Shown: positions 44,864 to 54,674, counted from the first letter of the stretch. The stretch is DNA of 64,000 bases from Candidatus Heimdallarchaeota archaeon (GCA_018238155.1 JABCTZ010000012.1:1-64000), one strand, 5' to 3'. A program made the numbers and translations. Notes: generated from the sequence alone by a model not told the origin.

Positions 44864-45496
44864 CTACTTCATTAGTTCCTTCATTGTATTGTAACCTTTG
44901 TCGAATGCTTCGATATTTGTTGCAATAACTTTTTCGTTTTTCTTAAAACGCATATTAAGTGCTTTGATAAGTGATTCTTTTGTAAGAGGAAAGTTTGGTA
45001 TAGCAAAGAGAGCTCCTACTAGGACAACATTTTGAGTTCTTGTATCACCAACTTCAGAAGCTAATTTGAAGGCATCAATTAGGAAAACATTGTTGGTATA
45101 TTTCTTAATGATAGTAAGAATGTCTTCTGTTTCGGGGTATTTTCCTCCTTTCTTAGCACTCAGACTAGGTGGGATGATTTTGTGACTATTCATAATAACA
45201 TACCCATCTTTAGGAATGATTTTGCGAATAGCTCGGGCAGTTTCTCCAAGCTCAAAACTTAAGAGAACATTTGCGTCACCATCTGCAATTAGAGGACCAC
45301 TAACAGGTCCAAAGCGAATTTCGGTGTTAACAACACCACCTCTTTGAGCCATACCATGTATTTCACTTTGCACCACAAAAATATCCTGGACTAATGCTGA
45401 GTTACCAATAAGCATGGCTGCAGTGAGGACACCTGTTCCACCTACTCCTGCAATTTCAATTTGATATGGTTTATCTAATTTAGTCATTTCATTCAC
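44864..45496 (-). CDS. iorB: Indolepyruvate ferredoxin oxidoreductase beta subunit
   Basis: 210 residues, the gamma-like domain of 2-oxoacid:ferredoxin oxidoreductases, with GVGGTGVLTAAMLIG at the N-terminus and MAQRGGVVNTEIRFG. Together with IorA it oxidises aryl-pyruvates to aryl-acetyl-CoA while reducing ferredoxin, a step in aromatic amino acid breakdown. The start overlaps the iorA stop by 4 bases (ATGA). The arylacetyl-CoA product could connect to the PaaK-like genes at 3-6 kb, but this is speculation. Confidence 0.9.
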   Translation of the reverse strand: MNEMTKLDKPYQIEIAGVGGTGVLTAAMLIGNSALVQDIFVVQSEIHGMAQRGGVVNTEIRFGPVSGPLIADGDANVLLSFELGETARAIRKIIPKDGYVIMNSHKIIPPSLSAKKGGKYPETEDILTIIKKYTNNVFLIDAFKLASEVGDTRTQNVVLVGALFAIPNFPLTKESLIKALNMRFKKNEKVIATNIEAFDKGYNTMKELMK

Positions 45497-47358
45497 CTTT
45501 TAGTAAAAGCATCGTAGGGACAGATTATTCTACAGACGCCACATCCAATACAAGTCGCTTCATCAACAAAAGCTTTCTTTTTCTCATAATCGAATGTAAT
45601 TGATGGACAAGCAAAAGTCCGCACACAAGTTCTGCATCCAATACAGATGTCTTCATCTACGAAAAACTTTTCGATTTTCTCTTTAGCTCTTTTTGCTAAT
45701 CGAGCGTATTCTAAAGCACAATCTCTTCTTGAGATGATTACAGAGAGCTCTCCACTATCAAGTGCTTTTCCTATGACTTCTATAGTATGTTCGAGGTCAT
45801 ATGGATCAACTATCTCAAGATTTTTGATCCCAATTCCTTTGCAAACTTGTTCGATAGTTACAATACCTGCAGGTTCACCAAAAGCTGTTTTACCTAATTC
45901 TGGTGTTGGTTGACCGCCTGTCATTGCTGTTAGATGATTGTCAACAATTACTAAGACAAACTTTGCATTGTTTACGATAGCATTAACTAAAGCGGGAATA
46001 CCCGTGTGGAAGAATGTACTATCTCCTATTACAGGAATAATTGTTTGATTTGTTGCATGAGCCAATCCATTTGCAATACCTATTGATGAACCCATTGAAA
46101 CAGTAGTATCAACAGAGCTCAGAGGAGCCATAAATCCAAGTGTATAACAACCAATGTCTCCTGGCATTATTGCTTTGATTTGCCGTTTCTTTGTCGCTTT
46201 TTTAATTGCTATGAATGTTGCTCTATGAGGACAGCCTGGACAAAGCTCAGGAGGTCTGATTGGTAATTGTCCATTAATCTCTGTTTGAGATGGCAAGTCA
46301 TCTTCATGTTCAACAATTTTTAAATCCATAACTTTTGTGAAAGCACGTTTCAAAATCAGTGGATTCAGTTCATTTGAAATTGGGATAGCTCCTTCCTTTC
46401 TTCCAAATATTTTAACATTAATACCATTTTCTGCTGCTAAAGCCTTCACCAACAATTCAAAGTAAGGTTCAACTTCTTCAGCAATAAGACATTTAGGATT
46501 TTCTTTTAATAATTCAATTATTTTCGCTTCTGGAAGGGGGTTGCTAAAACCTATTTTATAAATAGTGGGATCAATATTCATTTCTCTTATGGCGTCAATT
46601 ACGTAAGTGTATGAAACACCAGAAGTAATAACTAGTAATGGATCTTTTCCTTTGGTTACAACATTCCATTTAGATTTACATGAATAATCTTTCATTTTAT
46701 CTAGCTTTTGCAATAAAAGTGGTTTTGCTTTTCGAGCGCTACTTGGCAAACAAACGAATTTTTCCGGGTTCTTAACAAATTCACCTTTAATATCTTCTCT
46801 CTTTGCAGGGATTTTACCAGTTACAACTGGAGCCCGAGAATGACTTAATCGTGTTGTAGAGCGTATGATAATCATTGATTCATTTTTTTCAGAGAAATCA
46901 TAAGCGTATTTTACCATATCCAGTGCTTCTTGTGGAGTCGATGGTTCCATACAAATTGCGTGTGCAGCGAGTGCATACATTCTTGTGTCTTGTTCATTTT
47001 GACTCGAGTGAAAGCTTGGATCATCAGCAATGCACATAACAAATCCACCTTTCATCCCACCAAATAATGCTGCAGTAAAGAATGGATCTGCTGCAACATT
47101 TAGTCCTACATGTTTTGCTACAGTAAAGGAACGTAAACCGCTCCATGCAGCACCCAATGCCACTTCAAAGGCAATTTTTTCGTTGATTGACCACTCTGCA
47201 TGCATTCCAGTATCTTTTCCGAATAAGGCAATATTCTCCATAATTTCAGTTGAAGGAGTACCAGGATATGCAGCAGCGACATCAACACCAGCTTCTAAGA
47301 CACCTCTAGCTATGGCTTCATTGCCACTCAAAAGCATCTTAGTTATTTTATCTGACAA
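45493..47358 (-). CDS. iorA: Indolepyruvate ferredoxin oxidoreductase alpha subunit
   Basis: 621 residues from the TTG at 47358, which has AAGG 9 bases upstream (MSDKITKMLLSGNEAIARG); the first ATG at 47337 gives a shorter form. The pyrimidine-binding part begins AAYPGTPSTEIMEN; the thiamine-pyrophosphate-binding core includes GDIGCYTLG and IGDSTFFHTGIPALVNA. The C-terminus is a ferredoxin domain with two clusters, CIGCRTCVRTFACP and CIGCGVCRIICP. Normal length and layout for archaeal IorA. iorB follows directly. Confidence 0.92.
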   Translation of the reverse strand: MSDKITKMLLSGNEAIARGVLEAGVDVAAAYPGTPSTEIMENIALFGKDTGMHAEWSINEKIAFEVALGAAWSGLRSFTVAKHVGLNVAADPFFTAALFGGMKGGFVMCIADDPSFHSSQNEQDTRMYALAAHAICMEPSTPQEALDMVKYAYDFSEKNESMIIIRSTTRLSHSRAPVVTGKIPAKREDIKGEFVKNPEKFVCLPSSARKAKPLLLQKLDKMKDYSCKSKWNVVTKGKDPLLVITSGVSYTYVIDAIREMNIDPTIYKIGFSNPLPEAKIIELLKENPKCLIAEEVEPYFELLVKALAAENGINVKIFGRKEGAIPISNELNPLILKRAFTKVMDLKIVEHEDDLPSQTEINGQLPIRPPELCPGCPHRATFIAIKKATKKRQIKAIMPGDIGCYTLGFMAPLSSVDTTVSMGSSIGIANGLAHATNQTIIPVIGDSTFFHTGIPALVNAIVNNAKFVLVIVDNHLTAMTGGQPTPELGKTAFGEPAGIVTIEQVCKGIGIKNLEIVDPYDLEHTIEVIGKALDSGELSVIISRRDCALEYARLAKRAKEKIEKFFVDEDICIGCRTCVRTFACPSITFDYEKKKAFVDEATCIGCGVCRIICPYDAFTKR

Positions 47359-47626
47359 TTTAGTTAACCTTCTGTTTCTTTTTCTATACAAAATGAAAGT
47401 TCAACTCTATCTTTTGACTTTTCATCAAATTTAGTTGTTGTGACTTTCTTAATATCTGTAATATTCCATTTAATATCTGAATGATACCAAAAATATTAGG
47501 TCGGAAGACCCTTTTTAACTTCTTTCTTCTCTCTACTTTTGATAAAGGTTTCCTAGAAATCAAAAGTTTTTTAATTACATATAATAAGGACACATTAGAC
47601 TTTTGCTTTTGAAACGGTGATTGATT

Positions 47627-48682
47627 ATGAATACAATGGAATGGATTTGGTTAGCAATAATATTTGTTTTTGCATTTGGAGCAACCTTCTTTCTAACTTG
47701 GTTTCTAAGTAAATACTTTCTGAATAAAGGCATTTATGGTCACGATGTTCATAAAGCAACTAAACCAAAAGTAGCAGAAATGGGTGGAGTCGGTTTTGTC
47801 ATCGTTATGTTAGTTGTAATCATTAGCTGCATTTTTATTTACCGAGACTTTTGGCAACACTTCACTGTAGCAGCAATTGCCATCTTACTTGTGGGCTTGA
47901 TTGGCATTTGGGATGATTTGAAAACTTTAGGAGCAATTACAAAACCTTTCTTATTATTAATACCTAGTTTACCGATTATAATTTGGCAATTAATTGCCAA
48001 TCCTTCCCTTGTAAACGAAGAGCTCATGCTCTTTTTCCCAAATCCATACTTGCCTTTAATTGGTTCAATTAGAATAACAGTTATTTATTGGCTTTTAGTT
48101 CCATTTGCAATTACTGTTCTTTCTAACTCAACAAATATGTTAGATGTTATGAATGGTTCTTCTCCAGTTACTATGATGTTTGTTTCTGGAACAGCAATAA
48201 TTTCCACTATCGTGCTCTATGTTAAAGGCGTAGTCAATGTACCTGGTATAGTCTTGTCAATTTTGCTATTCAGTTGTTTATTCGCATTCTTTTGGTTTAA
48301 TAGATATCCCGCAAAGATTTTCTGTGGAGACACGGGAAGTTTAACAATGGGTGCCATGATAGCTTTAATAGCGATTTTTGGTCGTATAGAATTAATAATC
48401 ATAATCGCAATGATGCCTCAGATAATGAATGCATTCCAGATTATTTCAAGTGTTCGTGGTTTTAGAGAACGAAGACAAATAAAAGAGCGACCAATAAAAG
48501 TACTTAAGGATGATAAAATGGCAGCAAATCCTCATAGAAAAGCACCTCTAACATTGACTCGTTGGATTGTTGCAAGAGAACCTTTGAAAGAGTTTGAAAT
48601 AGTCTCATCTATGGGTCTGATATCATTCTTTTCGAGTTTGTTAGGTATTGCTACTATGCTTTTAATCGTAATTGCAATGTAA
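47627..48682 (+). CDS. GlcNAc-1-phosphate transferase (Alg7/MraY family)
   Basis: 351 residues, GGTGA 6-7 bases before the ATG. Ten or so membrane helices. NSTNMLDVMNGSS, WDDLK and CGDTGSLTMGAM are the cytosolic catalytic loops, with the Asp residues that bind Mg and the sugar nucleotide; the GDTGSL and N-linked-type loops favour the dolichyl-phosphate (Alg7) branch. It would transfer GlcNAc-1-P to a polyprenyl carrier to start N-glycan or other glycan assembly at the inner membrane. HRKAPLTLTRW at the end is also typical. Confidence 0.85.
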   Translation: MNTMEWIWLAIIFVFAFGATFFLTWFLSKYFLNKGIYGHDVHKATKPKVAEMGGVGFVIVMLVVIISCIFIYRDFWQHFTVAAIAILLVGLIGIWDDLKTLGAITKPFLLLIPSLPIIIWQLIANPSLVNEELMLFFPNPYLPLIGSIRITVIYWLLVPFAITVLSNSTNMLDVMNGSSPVTMMFVSGTAIISTIVLYVKGVVNVPGIVLSILLFSCLFAFFWFNRYPAKIFCGDTGSLTMGAMIALIAIFGRIELIIIIAMMPQIMNAFQIISSVRGFRERRQIKERPIKVLKDDKMAANPHRKAPLTLTRWIVAREPLKEFEIVSSMGLISFFSSLLGIATMLLIVIAM

Positions 48683-48769
48683 AAATGCCTTTTTCGCCCT
48701 TTTTCGCTCAATGTATTCTCTAGATAGCATCACCATTGATACCAGAAAAATGTCTTGGTCGCACACGGG

Positions 48770-48779
48770 TTTTTAATAT
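48770..48779 (+). promoter_or_regulatory. TATA-like element before ftsZ
   Basis: TTTTTAATAT lies about 36-45 bases before the ftsZ ATG, and GGTGAGG lies 4-10 bases before it; this would give a leader of about 15-20 bases. Confidence 0.35.
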
Positions 48780-48814
48780 TTCAACTCTATTTGTACATAT
48801 ATCAGGTGAGGACA

Positions 48815-49954
48815 ATGGAATCTTTTATCAAAAATATCACTGAAAAAGAGCAAGTACCAAAGCTCTTTACAACTGAAGAATCAAAGTATGACTCTCAAGA
48901 TGTTGATCAAGATTTACGAAGGATTATTGAGGACATCCAAGCGAAAATATTGGTTATAGGCGTTGGTGGTGCGGGAAATAACGCAGTCACAAGATTAAAC
49001 CAATCTGGCCTTGTTGGAGCAATCACTCTAACAGCAAACACTGATGCACAACAATTGCTCTTCTCAAAGAGTCATAAGAAGATGCTCTTAGGTAGAGAGC
49101 TCTGCAGAGGACTTGGTGCAGGTAATGATCCACAAATAGGTGCAGAAGCTGCTGATGAATCAAGTGAAACCTTGAAAGGAATTCTAACACAAGTTGACAT
49201 GGTCTTTATTGTTTGTGGACTTGGTGGTGGAACCGGAACTGGTGCTGCCCCTGTTATTGCACGTTTAGCTAAAAATCTGGGCGTTTTAACAGTATCAATA
49301 TGCACTCTCCCATTTGATGTCGAAGGAAAGATGAAAGCTCTACATGCTAAAGAAGGTTTGAGAAGATTATATGAAAGCAGTGACACAACAATTGTTGTTC
49401 CAAATGAAAAATTAATTGAAATTGTTCCTGAACTATCATTAAAAGAAGCTTTCTTAGTTGCAGATGAAATACTCATTCGTGCTGTTACCGGATTAACGGA
49501 ACTTATTAATCGACCAGGAGATGTTAATGTTGATTTCGCAGATGTTCGTCGAGTTCTAGGTGAAGGTGGAGCGGCAATAATTGGTCTTGGAGAATCTAGC
49601 AGTGCAGATAATAGAGCTAAAGAAGCTGTTGAAGATGCTTTAAGCAATCCATTGCTCGAAGTTGATATTCGTACTGCGAAAAGTGTTTTGCTAAATATTA
49701 CTGGTGGTAAAGATCTCAATCTAAAGCAAACAGAAGAAGTTATACGTGCTGTAACAGATCAACTCAGTACAGATATCATCGTTAAATTTGGTGTTTTGAT
49801 TGATCCCGATCTTCAAGGAACAATTAGAGCAACAATAGTTGTTTCCGGAGTTAGAAGCCCCTATATTCTTTCAAATATGCAAGATTCACCTTCCACAGAA
49901 ATGGATTATGATTTAGAAGACGACCTTGATTTAGGGCTCGAAACATTTGAATAA
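48815..49954 (+). CDS. ftsZ: Cell-division GTPase FtsZ
   Basis: 379 residues from the ATG with GGTGAGG close upstream (a GTG 20 codons earlier in frame is less likely). GTP-binding motifs: GVGGAGNNAVTRL (about 46-58) and the tubulin signature GGGTGTGAAPVIA (about 133-145), then NEKLIEIVPELSLKEAF and INRPGDVNVDFADVR (T7 synergy region). The C-terminus is acidic (DLEDDLDLGLETFE) and may bind partners. The tubulin homologue forms the division ring. It is followed by a stem-loop terminator. Confidence 0.95.
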   Translation: MESFIKNITEKEQVPKLFTTEESKYDSQDVDQDLRRIIEDIQAKILVIGVGGAGNNAVTRLNQSGLVGAITLTANTDAQQLLFSKSHKKMLLGRELCRGLGAGNDPQIGAEAADESSETLKGILTQVDMVFIVCGLGGGTGTGAAPVIARLAKNLGVLTVSICTLPFDVEGKMKALHAKEGLRRLYESSDTTIVVPNEKLIEIVPELSLKEAFLVADEILIRAVTGLTELINRPGDVNVDFADVRRVLGEGGAAIIGLGESSSADNRAKEAVEDALSNPLLEVDIRTAKSVLLNITGGKDLNLKQTEEVIRAVTDQLSTDIIVKFGVLIDPDLQGTIRATIVVSGVRSPYILSNMQDSPSTEMDYDLEDDLDLGLETFE

Positions 49955-49963
49955 ATACAAAAA

Positions 49964-49991
49964 GAAAAGGAGAGCCTTCTTTCTCCTTTTC
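49964..49991 (+). terminator. Terminator hairpin after ftsZ
   Basis: GAAAAGGAGA (49964-49973) pairs perfectly with TCTCCTTTTC (49982-49991) around an 8-base loop; AATTATTTTTCTTT follows. It lies 9 bases after the ftsZ stop and could also serve the converging MFS gene. Confidence 0.7.
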
Positions 49992-50022
49992 AATTATTTT
50001 TCTTTAAGAATTGTTTTGTTAT

Positions 50023-51507
50023 TTAATCTCCGTCACCATATTTTATGTCTGCTGATTTCGTTCCATCAAAAACTTGTTGCATGCTATCTAATTCATCAAA
50101 CTTTTCGCTATTGCTTTCTATTGTTTCTTCTAATTGATAATCGGAAGACATCAAATTTCTTTTGTTAGAATAAATCAGTCCAATAATAATTACTATTGTG
50201 CATATTCCTGAAGCTCCTAGAAGGACATACATTGGGAGAACATAATTAGCGATTATTGCTACAATTCCCATTCCTACTAATTGAGCAATACCTTGAACGA
50301 GTTGTTGTGTGCCAAAAACTCTGCCTTGTTTTTCATATGGAATAGTTTCTTGTATAAGTGTGGAAGATGGAATATTGATTAAAACGATTATTATACCAAA
50401 ACTGAACATAATGCCCATCATTGCCCACTTATTTCTTACTGTTGCAAAGAGGTACATTGCCACTGTAGCTAATAAAAAGGCTACATTGAGTAGTAATATT
50501 TTTCGTTTAATTTTCCCAAAACTCATTAGAATGATTGCTGTAATTATTCCTGAAGCACCCATTAAAGCTTGCATAACACCATACATTGTTTGATCTAATC
50601 TCATTTCACCTTGTAGAATGACTATGAATAGAACGTTTATTGCTCCAAAGGTAAAAGTTATCATCGAAAAAATCAAGAGCATGTAGGTTATCTTTGGATG
50701 CTCTCGTATAGTCCGATAACCAACAACAATATCCTTTGTGATGCTTTTCATTTCTTGTCTTATGTTTTGACTTCTTTCTCTATGAACTTTTGGCGGTTTC
50801 TTACCTATGAAGAAAATACCTCCAATCAACAATCCCGAAATAAGAAAAGTACTTGCATTAAAACTGAAGCTTAACAAATAGCTTTTAGCTGCAAGAAATC
50901 CTGCTAAAAGGTACCCAACAATAGTTGCAATTTGGAATACAGTTGATCCAATAGAGTTAGCTACTAAGAGATTTTTCTTTTTAACAATTAATCGTGTATA
51001 AGCGTTTCTCGCAGGAAAGAAGAATGCCGCAGAAGAGGAATTTATGAAACAAAGAATGAACAATGGAACTAATAACCATGTATAATTTATTGTTGTAACT
51101 AATATAGTAATGCCATATGATGCTTGTTGCGTTATTGTTATTACTGTTAAAATATCCTTCAAAACATAGACAACCACAAAACCGATAGCTGCAATGCAGC
51201 TAATGATATTTGAATAAAGCATTATTTTTCTCTGATCAAATCTATCCGTATATACTCCTGCAAATGGTGCAATAATAACGTAAGGTAATAACCAAATAAT
51301 TGCTAGCATACCCATTAGTAATGGACTACCTGTCAATTCAAAGATAAGAAATTCAATAGCTAACCCTGAAACTGCTCTACCAATATTTTCTGCAAATTGT
51401 GCTGCAAAGAGAACCATAAATGGCTTGTTTGTTAAAACTTCTTTGATAGATGGTTTATCTGATATAGCTGTTGTCTCATTAATTGTGTTCGTTTCCAAGG
51501 TAATCAC
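50023..51507 (-). CDS. MFS exporter (EntS/MFS_3-like), different branch from the 8-20 kb copies
   Basis: 494 residues from a GTG; 12 predicted helices after a 30-residue polar tail. Marks: VLFAAQFAENIGRAVSGLAIEF, GVYTDRFDQRKIM (signature loop), and a central cytoplasmic loop around IRQEMKSITKDIVVGYRTIREHP that is typical of MFS_3/EntS-like exporters. EKQGRVFGTQQLVQG is the helix-10/11 region. Such proteins export siderophores, macrolides or other small molecules. The gene sits on the opposite strand between ftsZ and secE-spt5, a string that is usually uninterrupted in archaea. Confidence 0.85.
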   Translation of the reverse strand: MITLETNTINETTAISDKPSIKEVLTNKPFMVLFAAQFAENIGRAVSGLAIEFLIFELTGSPLLMGMLAIIWLLPYVIIAPFAGVYTDRFDQRKIMLYSNIISCIAAIGFVVVYVLKDILTVITITQQASYGITILVTTINYTWLLVPLFILCFINSSSAAFFFPARNAYTRLIVKKKNLLVANSIGSTVFQIATIVGYLLAGFLAAKSYLLSFSFNASTFLISGLLIGGIFFIGKKPPKVHRERSQNIRQEMKSITKDIVVGYRTIREHPKITYMLLIFSMITFTFGAINVLFIVILQGEMRLDQTMYGVMQALMGASGIITAIILMSFGKIKRKILLLNVAFLLATVAMYLFATVRNKWAMMGIMFSFGIIIVLINIPSSTLIQETIPYEKQGRVFGTQQLVQGIAQLVGMGIVAIIANYVLPMYVLLGASGICTIVIIIGLIYSNKRNLMSSDYQLEETIESNSEKFDELDSMQQVFDGTKSADIKYGDGD

Positions 51508-51703
51508 ATCATACCATTCAATTTTTTTTGAATATTTAATTTCTTATTAACATTTTGTTATATCCTATTTCTAACAAAAATTTGCATGAATGAAGCGATA
51601 AGACTGAGCAAATCAAAACTCGAATGCTTACAAAAGATTTTAAAATATTGATTTAACTTTAGAATCAGAACTTAATAAAAAATAGTAATACGGAGTTATC
51701 CCG

Positions 51704-51880
51704 ATGAACATTGGAGAATTCTTCACAAGAAGTAGACGATTATTAGTTCACAGCAAACGACCTGACCGTAAAGAAATTTGGTTAACAGTTAGAATTACTG
51801 CTATTGGTATCTTAATTATTGGTACAGTTGGATTTCTAATACACATCCTCTTCACAGTAATTATCCCTAAACCAGCGTAA
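51704..51880 (+). CDS. secE: Preprotein translocase subunit SecE / Sec61-gamma
   Basis: 58 residues, short enough to be missed by length-filtered gene calls. The polar amphipathic N-terminus (FFTRSRRLLVHSKRPDRKEIW) with its conserved RPDRKE-type Lys/Arg cluster, and the single C-terminal helix (about 29-55), are the Sec61-gamma layout. GGAG lies 10-13 bases before the ATG. It forms the SecYEG core of the translocon. The position directly before spt5 is the usual archaeal arrangement and supports the call. Confidence 0.88.
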   Translation: MNIGEFFTRSRRLLVHSKRPDRKEIWLTVRITAIGILIIGTVGFLIHILFTVIIPKPA

Positions 51881-51910
51881 GTTTACTACTAGCTATCTTA
51901 ATTTGTAGCT

Positions 51911-51966
51911 ACTCTTATATCCTTTTATTTTATGCAAATGGATATAGGAGTCGTAAAATCTTTTTA
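51911..51966 (+). terminator. 12-bp hairpin and T-run after secE
   Basis: ACTCTTATATCC (51911-51922) pairs with GGATATAGGAGT (51940-51951), one G-U, 17-base loop; a CTTTTTAG tract follows at 51960. It suggests that secE transcription ends, or is attenuated, here before spt5. Confidence 0.5.
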
Positions 51967-51987
51967 GTATAAAAAAAATCTTGAATA

Positions 51988-52005
51988 TGTTCCTTAGAAG
52001 GAACA
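51988..52005 (+). promoter_or_regulatory. Perfect palindrome upstream of spt5
   Basis: TGTTCCTT-AG-AAGGAACA is an 8+2+8 perfect dyad, 15 bases before the TATA element; it may be a regulator site or a second terminator stem (AGTTTTTA follows). Confidence 0.45.
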
Positions 52006-52019
52006 AGTTTTTATGGAGC

Positions 52020-52063
52020 TTTAAAAGAAGATTAATATACCAAAGAACATCGGTTTGAACCGA
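52020..52063 (+). promoter_or_regulatory. spt5 TATA box and start-site dyad
   Basis: TTTAAAAG (52020-52027) is a good archaeal TATA box. About 25 bases downstream, near the expected transcript start, lies the dyad TCGGTT-TG-AACCGA (52050-52063), placed to act as an operator or as a 5'-leader hairpin. Confidence 0.45.
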
Positions 52064-52079
52064 ATGGGATGGAATACCT

Positions 52080-52643
52080 ATGACTATCTGGACTTTACGT
52101 GCGACCATTGGTCAAGAAAAAGCAATTGCCAAACATATTCACTCTAAAATAGAAAATAATAAAATTGATGTTTGGTCTCTTCTGATACCTGAAGCTTTAA
52201 GAGGTTATATTTTCATTGAATCGGATTCTATTCAAAGCATTGATAGTGCTGTTCAAGGTATCCCTCATGTAAGAAATAAGGTCGTTGGTGAAGTAGAAAT
52301 AATCGAGTTGGAAAGTTTCTTAGTGCCTAAACCAACAATTGAAGGATTACATATTAATGATCTCATTGAGATAATTAGCGGTCCTTTCAAAGGTAGTCGT
52401 GCAAAGATAAACAGAATAGATGTAGGGCGAGAAGAAGTTACTGTAGAATTATTAGATTCACAAATACCAATTCCTATTAAATTACACTCTGATTTCTGCA
52501 AAGTAATTGAAAGTGCTGCAGATGAGATTTCTGAAGAGGATCTTGCAAAATTAATTGCTGAAAGCGAAAAAATTACCGGTAAATCTGATGGCAAGAAAGG
52601 TGAAAAAGATGATGATGTTTTCACTGAACTCTTCAAATCTTAG
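52080..52643 (+). CDS. spt5: Transcription elongation factor Spt5 (NusG family)
   Basis: 187 residues. The NGN domain (residues 1-80: WTLRATIGQEKAIAKHI ... LRGYIFIES) is followed by a KOW domain (INDLIEIISGPFKGSRAKI ... VELLDSQIPIPIKL). The C-terminal 40 residues are an acidic-basic extension (DEISEEDLAKLIAESEK). In archaea Spt5 pairs with Spt4 and closes the RNA polymerase cleft to raise processivity. It follows secE, as in most archaea; the next gene in the same direction, atpA, is 205 bases away. Confidence 0.92.
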   Translation: MTIWTLRATIGQEKAIAKHIHSKIENNKIDVWSLLIPEALRGYIFIESDSIQSIDSAVQGIPHVRNKVVGEVEIIELESFLVPKPTIEGLHINDLIEIISGPFKGSRAKINRIDVGREEVTVELLDSQIPIPIKLHSDFCKVIESAADEISEEDLAKLIAESEKITGKSDGKKGEKDDDVFTELFKS

Positions 52644-52848
52644 ATTGTTTTTCATATCTTCTCGAAAAATACTCTAGTTTTCCTCTCTTTTTCATTGTTT
52701 TAATATCATCAAATTGACAAAGCTTTTTTATGTAACCAATATTTGAAAAAGTACTGTTAGAGATATGTTTGGAATGAGAACGAAAGTTCATAACCTCAAA
52801 CTCACTAGCATCTCAAGATAACAGAAGTAAAGAAAGAGGCTAATACTA

Positions 52849-54660
52849 TTGTCAACCAAAAGAGTTGGAAAAATCTTAAAGATTTCTGGACCTGTCATTG
52901 AAGCTGACGGTATGCTCGGTAGTTCTATGTATGAAGTTTGTAAAGTCGGTGAGGAAGGTCTTATTGGTGAAATTATCCGGATTCAAGGCGATATCTGTAC
53001 TATCCAAGTTTATGAAGAAACTGATGGTATTCTACCAAATGAAAAAGTCATTGGTACGGGTGCAGGTTTAAGCGCGGAATTGGCTCCTGGATTGATCGGT
53101 CAAATTTATGATGGTATTCAAAGACCCTTACCGTTAATTCTCGAAAAAACTCAAGATGATTTCATCCGAAGAGGCGTAATTGCCATTCCCTTAGAATATG
53201 ATAAGAAATGGCCTTTTGTTCCAACTCTTGAAAAAGGAGCAAAAGTTACCACAGGTGATATTATCGGTACGGTTCAAGAAGGACCGGTTGTAAATCACAA
53301 AGTTATGATCCCCCCAAAAGTTAGCGGGACAATTACTAGTATTGCCAAAGCAGATGATTATACAGTTATTGACCCAATAGTTACCGTGAAATCCAATGGT
53401 ACTGAACTAGAACTCCCTATGCTTCAAAAATGGCCTGTAAGATTTGGTCGCCCAATCAAGGAGCGATTAGAACCTTCAATTCCTCTTATAACTGGTCAAA
53501 GAATTTTTGATACGTTCTTTCCAATAGCCAAAGGTGGAACCAGTGCAATTCCTGGTGGTTTTGGAACTGGAAAAACAGTTTCACAGCATCAATTGGCCAA
53601 ATGGTCTGATGCAGAAATTGTTGTCTATATTGGTTGTGGTGAACGTGGAAATGAAATGACTAACGTACTTGAAGACTTTCCAGAATTAATCGATCCAAAT
53701 ACTGGCGAACCCTTGATGAATAGAACTATTCTCATAGCCAATACAAGCAATATGCCTGTTGCTGCTCGAGAAGCGAGCGTGTACACTGGCATGACTCTTG
53801 CAGAATACTATCGCGATATGGGTTATAATGTTGCCTTGATGGCTGATAGCACTTCTCGATGGGCAGAAGCAATGAGAGAAATTTCCGGAAGATTAGAAGA
53901 AATGCCTGGTGAAGCAGGTTATCCTGCATATTTAGCAAGCAAAATCGCTCAATTTTATGAGCGTGCAGGTCGTGTAACTACTTTATCAACTGTTGAACGA
54001 CAAGGTTCAATTACAATTACTGGTGCTGTTAGTCCTCCTGGTGGAGATTTTTCCGAACCGGTAACTCAGAACACCTTAAGAATCACAAAGGTCTTTTGGG
54101 CTCTAAGTAAAGATTTAGCCGCACGAAGACACTTTCCCGCAATTGATTACTTGAACTCTTATACTCTGTATGTAAATGAGCTCGCTCCATGGTTTGCAGA
54201 GAACGTTGACTCAAGATTCCAATCTTATCGTTCGGAAGCTATGGCCCTCTTACAAAAAGACAAAGAATTAGAAGATATTGTGCAACTTGTCGGTCCAGAA
54301 GCATTACCCGAATCAGAGAAAATTATTCTGGAATCAGCACGAATGATTAAGGAAGATTTTCTCCAACAAAATGCTTTCAATGAAGTGGATAGTTTCTCTT
54401 CACTTGAAAAACAATGGTTGATGTTGAAAATAATAATTGACTTTTATCATAAAATGAGTGAACTATATACTCTCGGTGTTAAACTTCCTGAAATGATGAA
54501 TTTACCAATCATAGATTTGATCACTCGAATGAAATATATCCCTAATAATATTGCTGGTAAAGAGCTTGGTGCAATTCTTGCAGAAATTGAAACTCTGCAA
54601 GCCGATGCAATCACAAATCGCATTGGTGGCAGAATGAAGACTGATTTAAAAGATAAATAG
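52849..54660 (+). CDS. atpA: A/V-type ATP synthase subunit A (catalytic)
   Basis: 603 residues from a TTG (MSTKRVGKI) with AGAGG about 9 bases upstream; the ATG at codon 22 would cut into the conserved N-terminus. The P-loop is GGFGTGKTV (about residue 235), where GPFGSGKT is usual, so Pro is replaced by Gly and Ser by Thr. [21 protein letters not shown] and [24 protein letters not shown] are family signatures; the bulge domain (about 110-190) that marks subunit A is present. Rotary ATPase head, coupling ion flow to ATP. Subunit B follows; the other subunits are not in the window. Confidence 0.95.
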   Translation: MSTKRVGKILKISGPVIEADGMLGSSMYEVCKVGEEGLIGEIIRIQGDICTIQVYEETDGILPNEKVIGTGAGLSAELAPGLIGQIYDGIQRPLPLILEKTQDDFIRRGVIAIPLEYDKKWPFVPTLEKGAKVTTGDIIGTVQEGPVVNHKVMIPPKVSGTITSIAKADDYTVIDPIVTVKSNGTELELPMLQKWPVRFGRPIKERLEPSIPLITGQRIFDTFFPIAKGGTSAIPGGFGTGKTVSQHQLAKWSDAEIVVYIGCGERGNEMTNVLEDFPELIDPNTGEPLMNRTILIANTSNMPVAAREASVYTGMTLAEYYRDMGYNVALMADSTSRWAEAMREISGRLEEMPGEAGYPAYLASKIAQFYERAGRVTTLSTVERQGSITITGAVSPPGGDFSEPVTQNTLRITKVFWALSKDLAARRHFPAIDYLNSYTLYVNELAPWFAENVDSRFQSYRSEAMALLQKDKELEDIVQLVGPEALPESEKIILESARMIKEDFLQQNAFNEVDSFSSLEKQWLMLKIIIDFYHKMSELYTLGVKLPEMMNLPIIDLITRMKYIPNNIAGKELGAILAEIETLQADAITNRIGGRMKTDLKDK

Positions 54661-54674
54661 TGGAGCGAACGAAA

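Noticed and set aside
50023..51507. Member of the 8-20 kb MFS paralogue family
   Set aside because: Lacks the FNFFSAFA and WNA-LGD motifs and has an EntS/MFS_3-type central loop instead.
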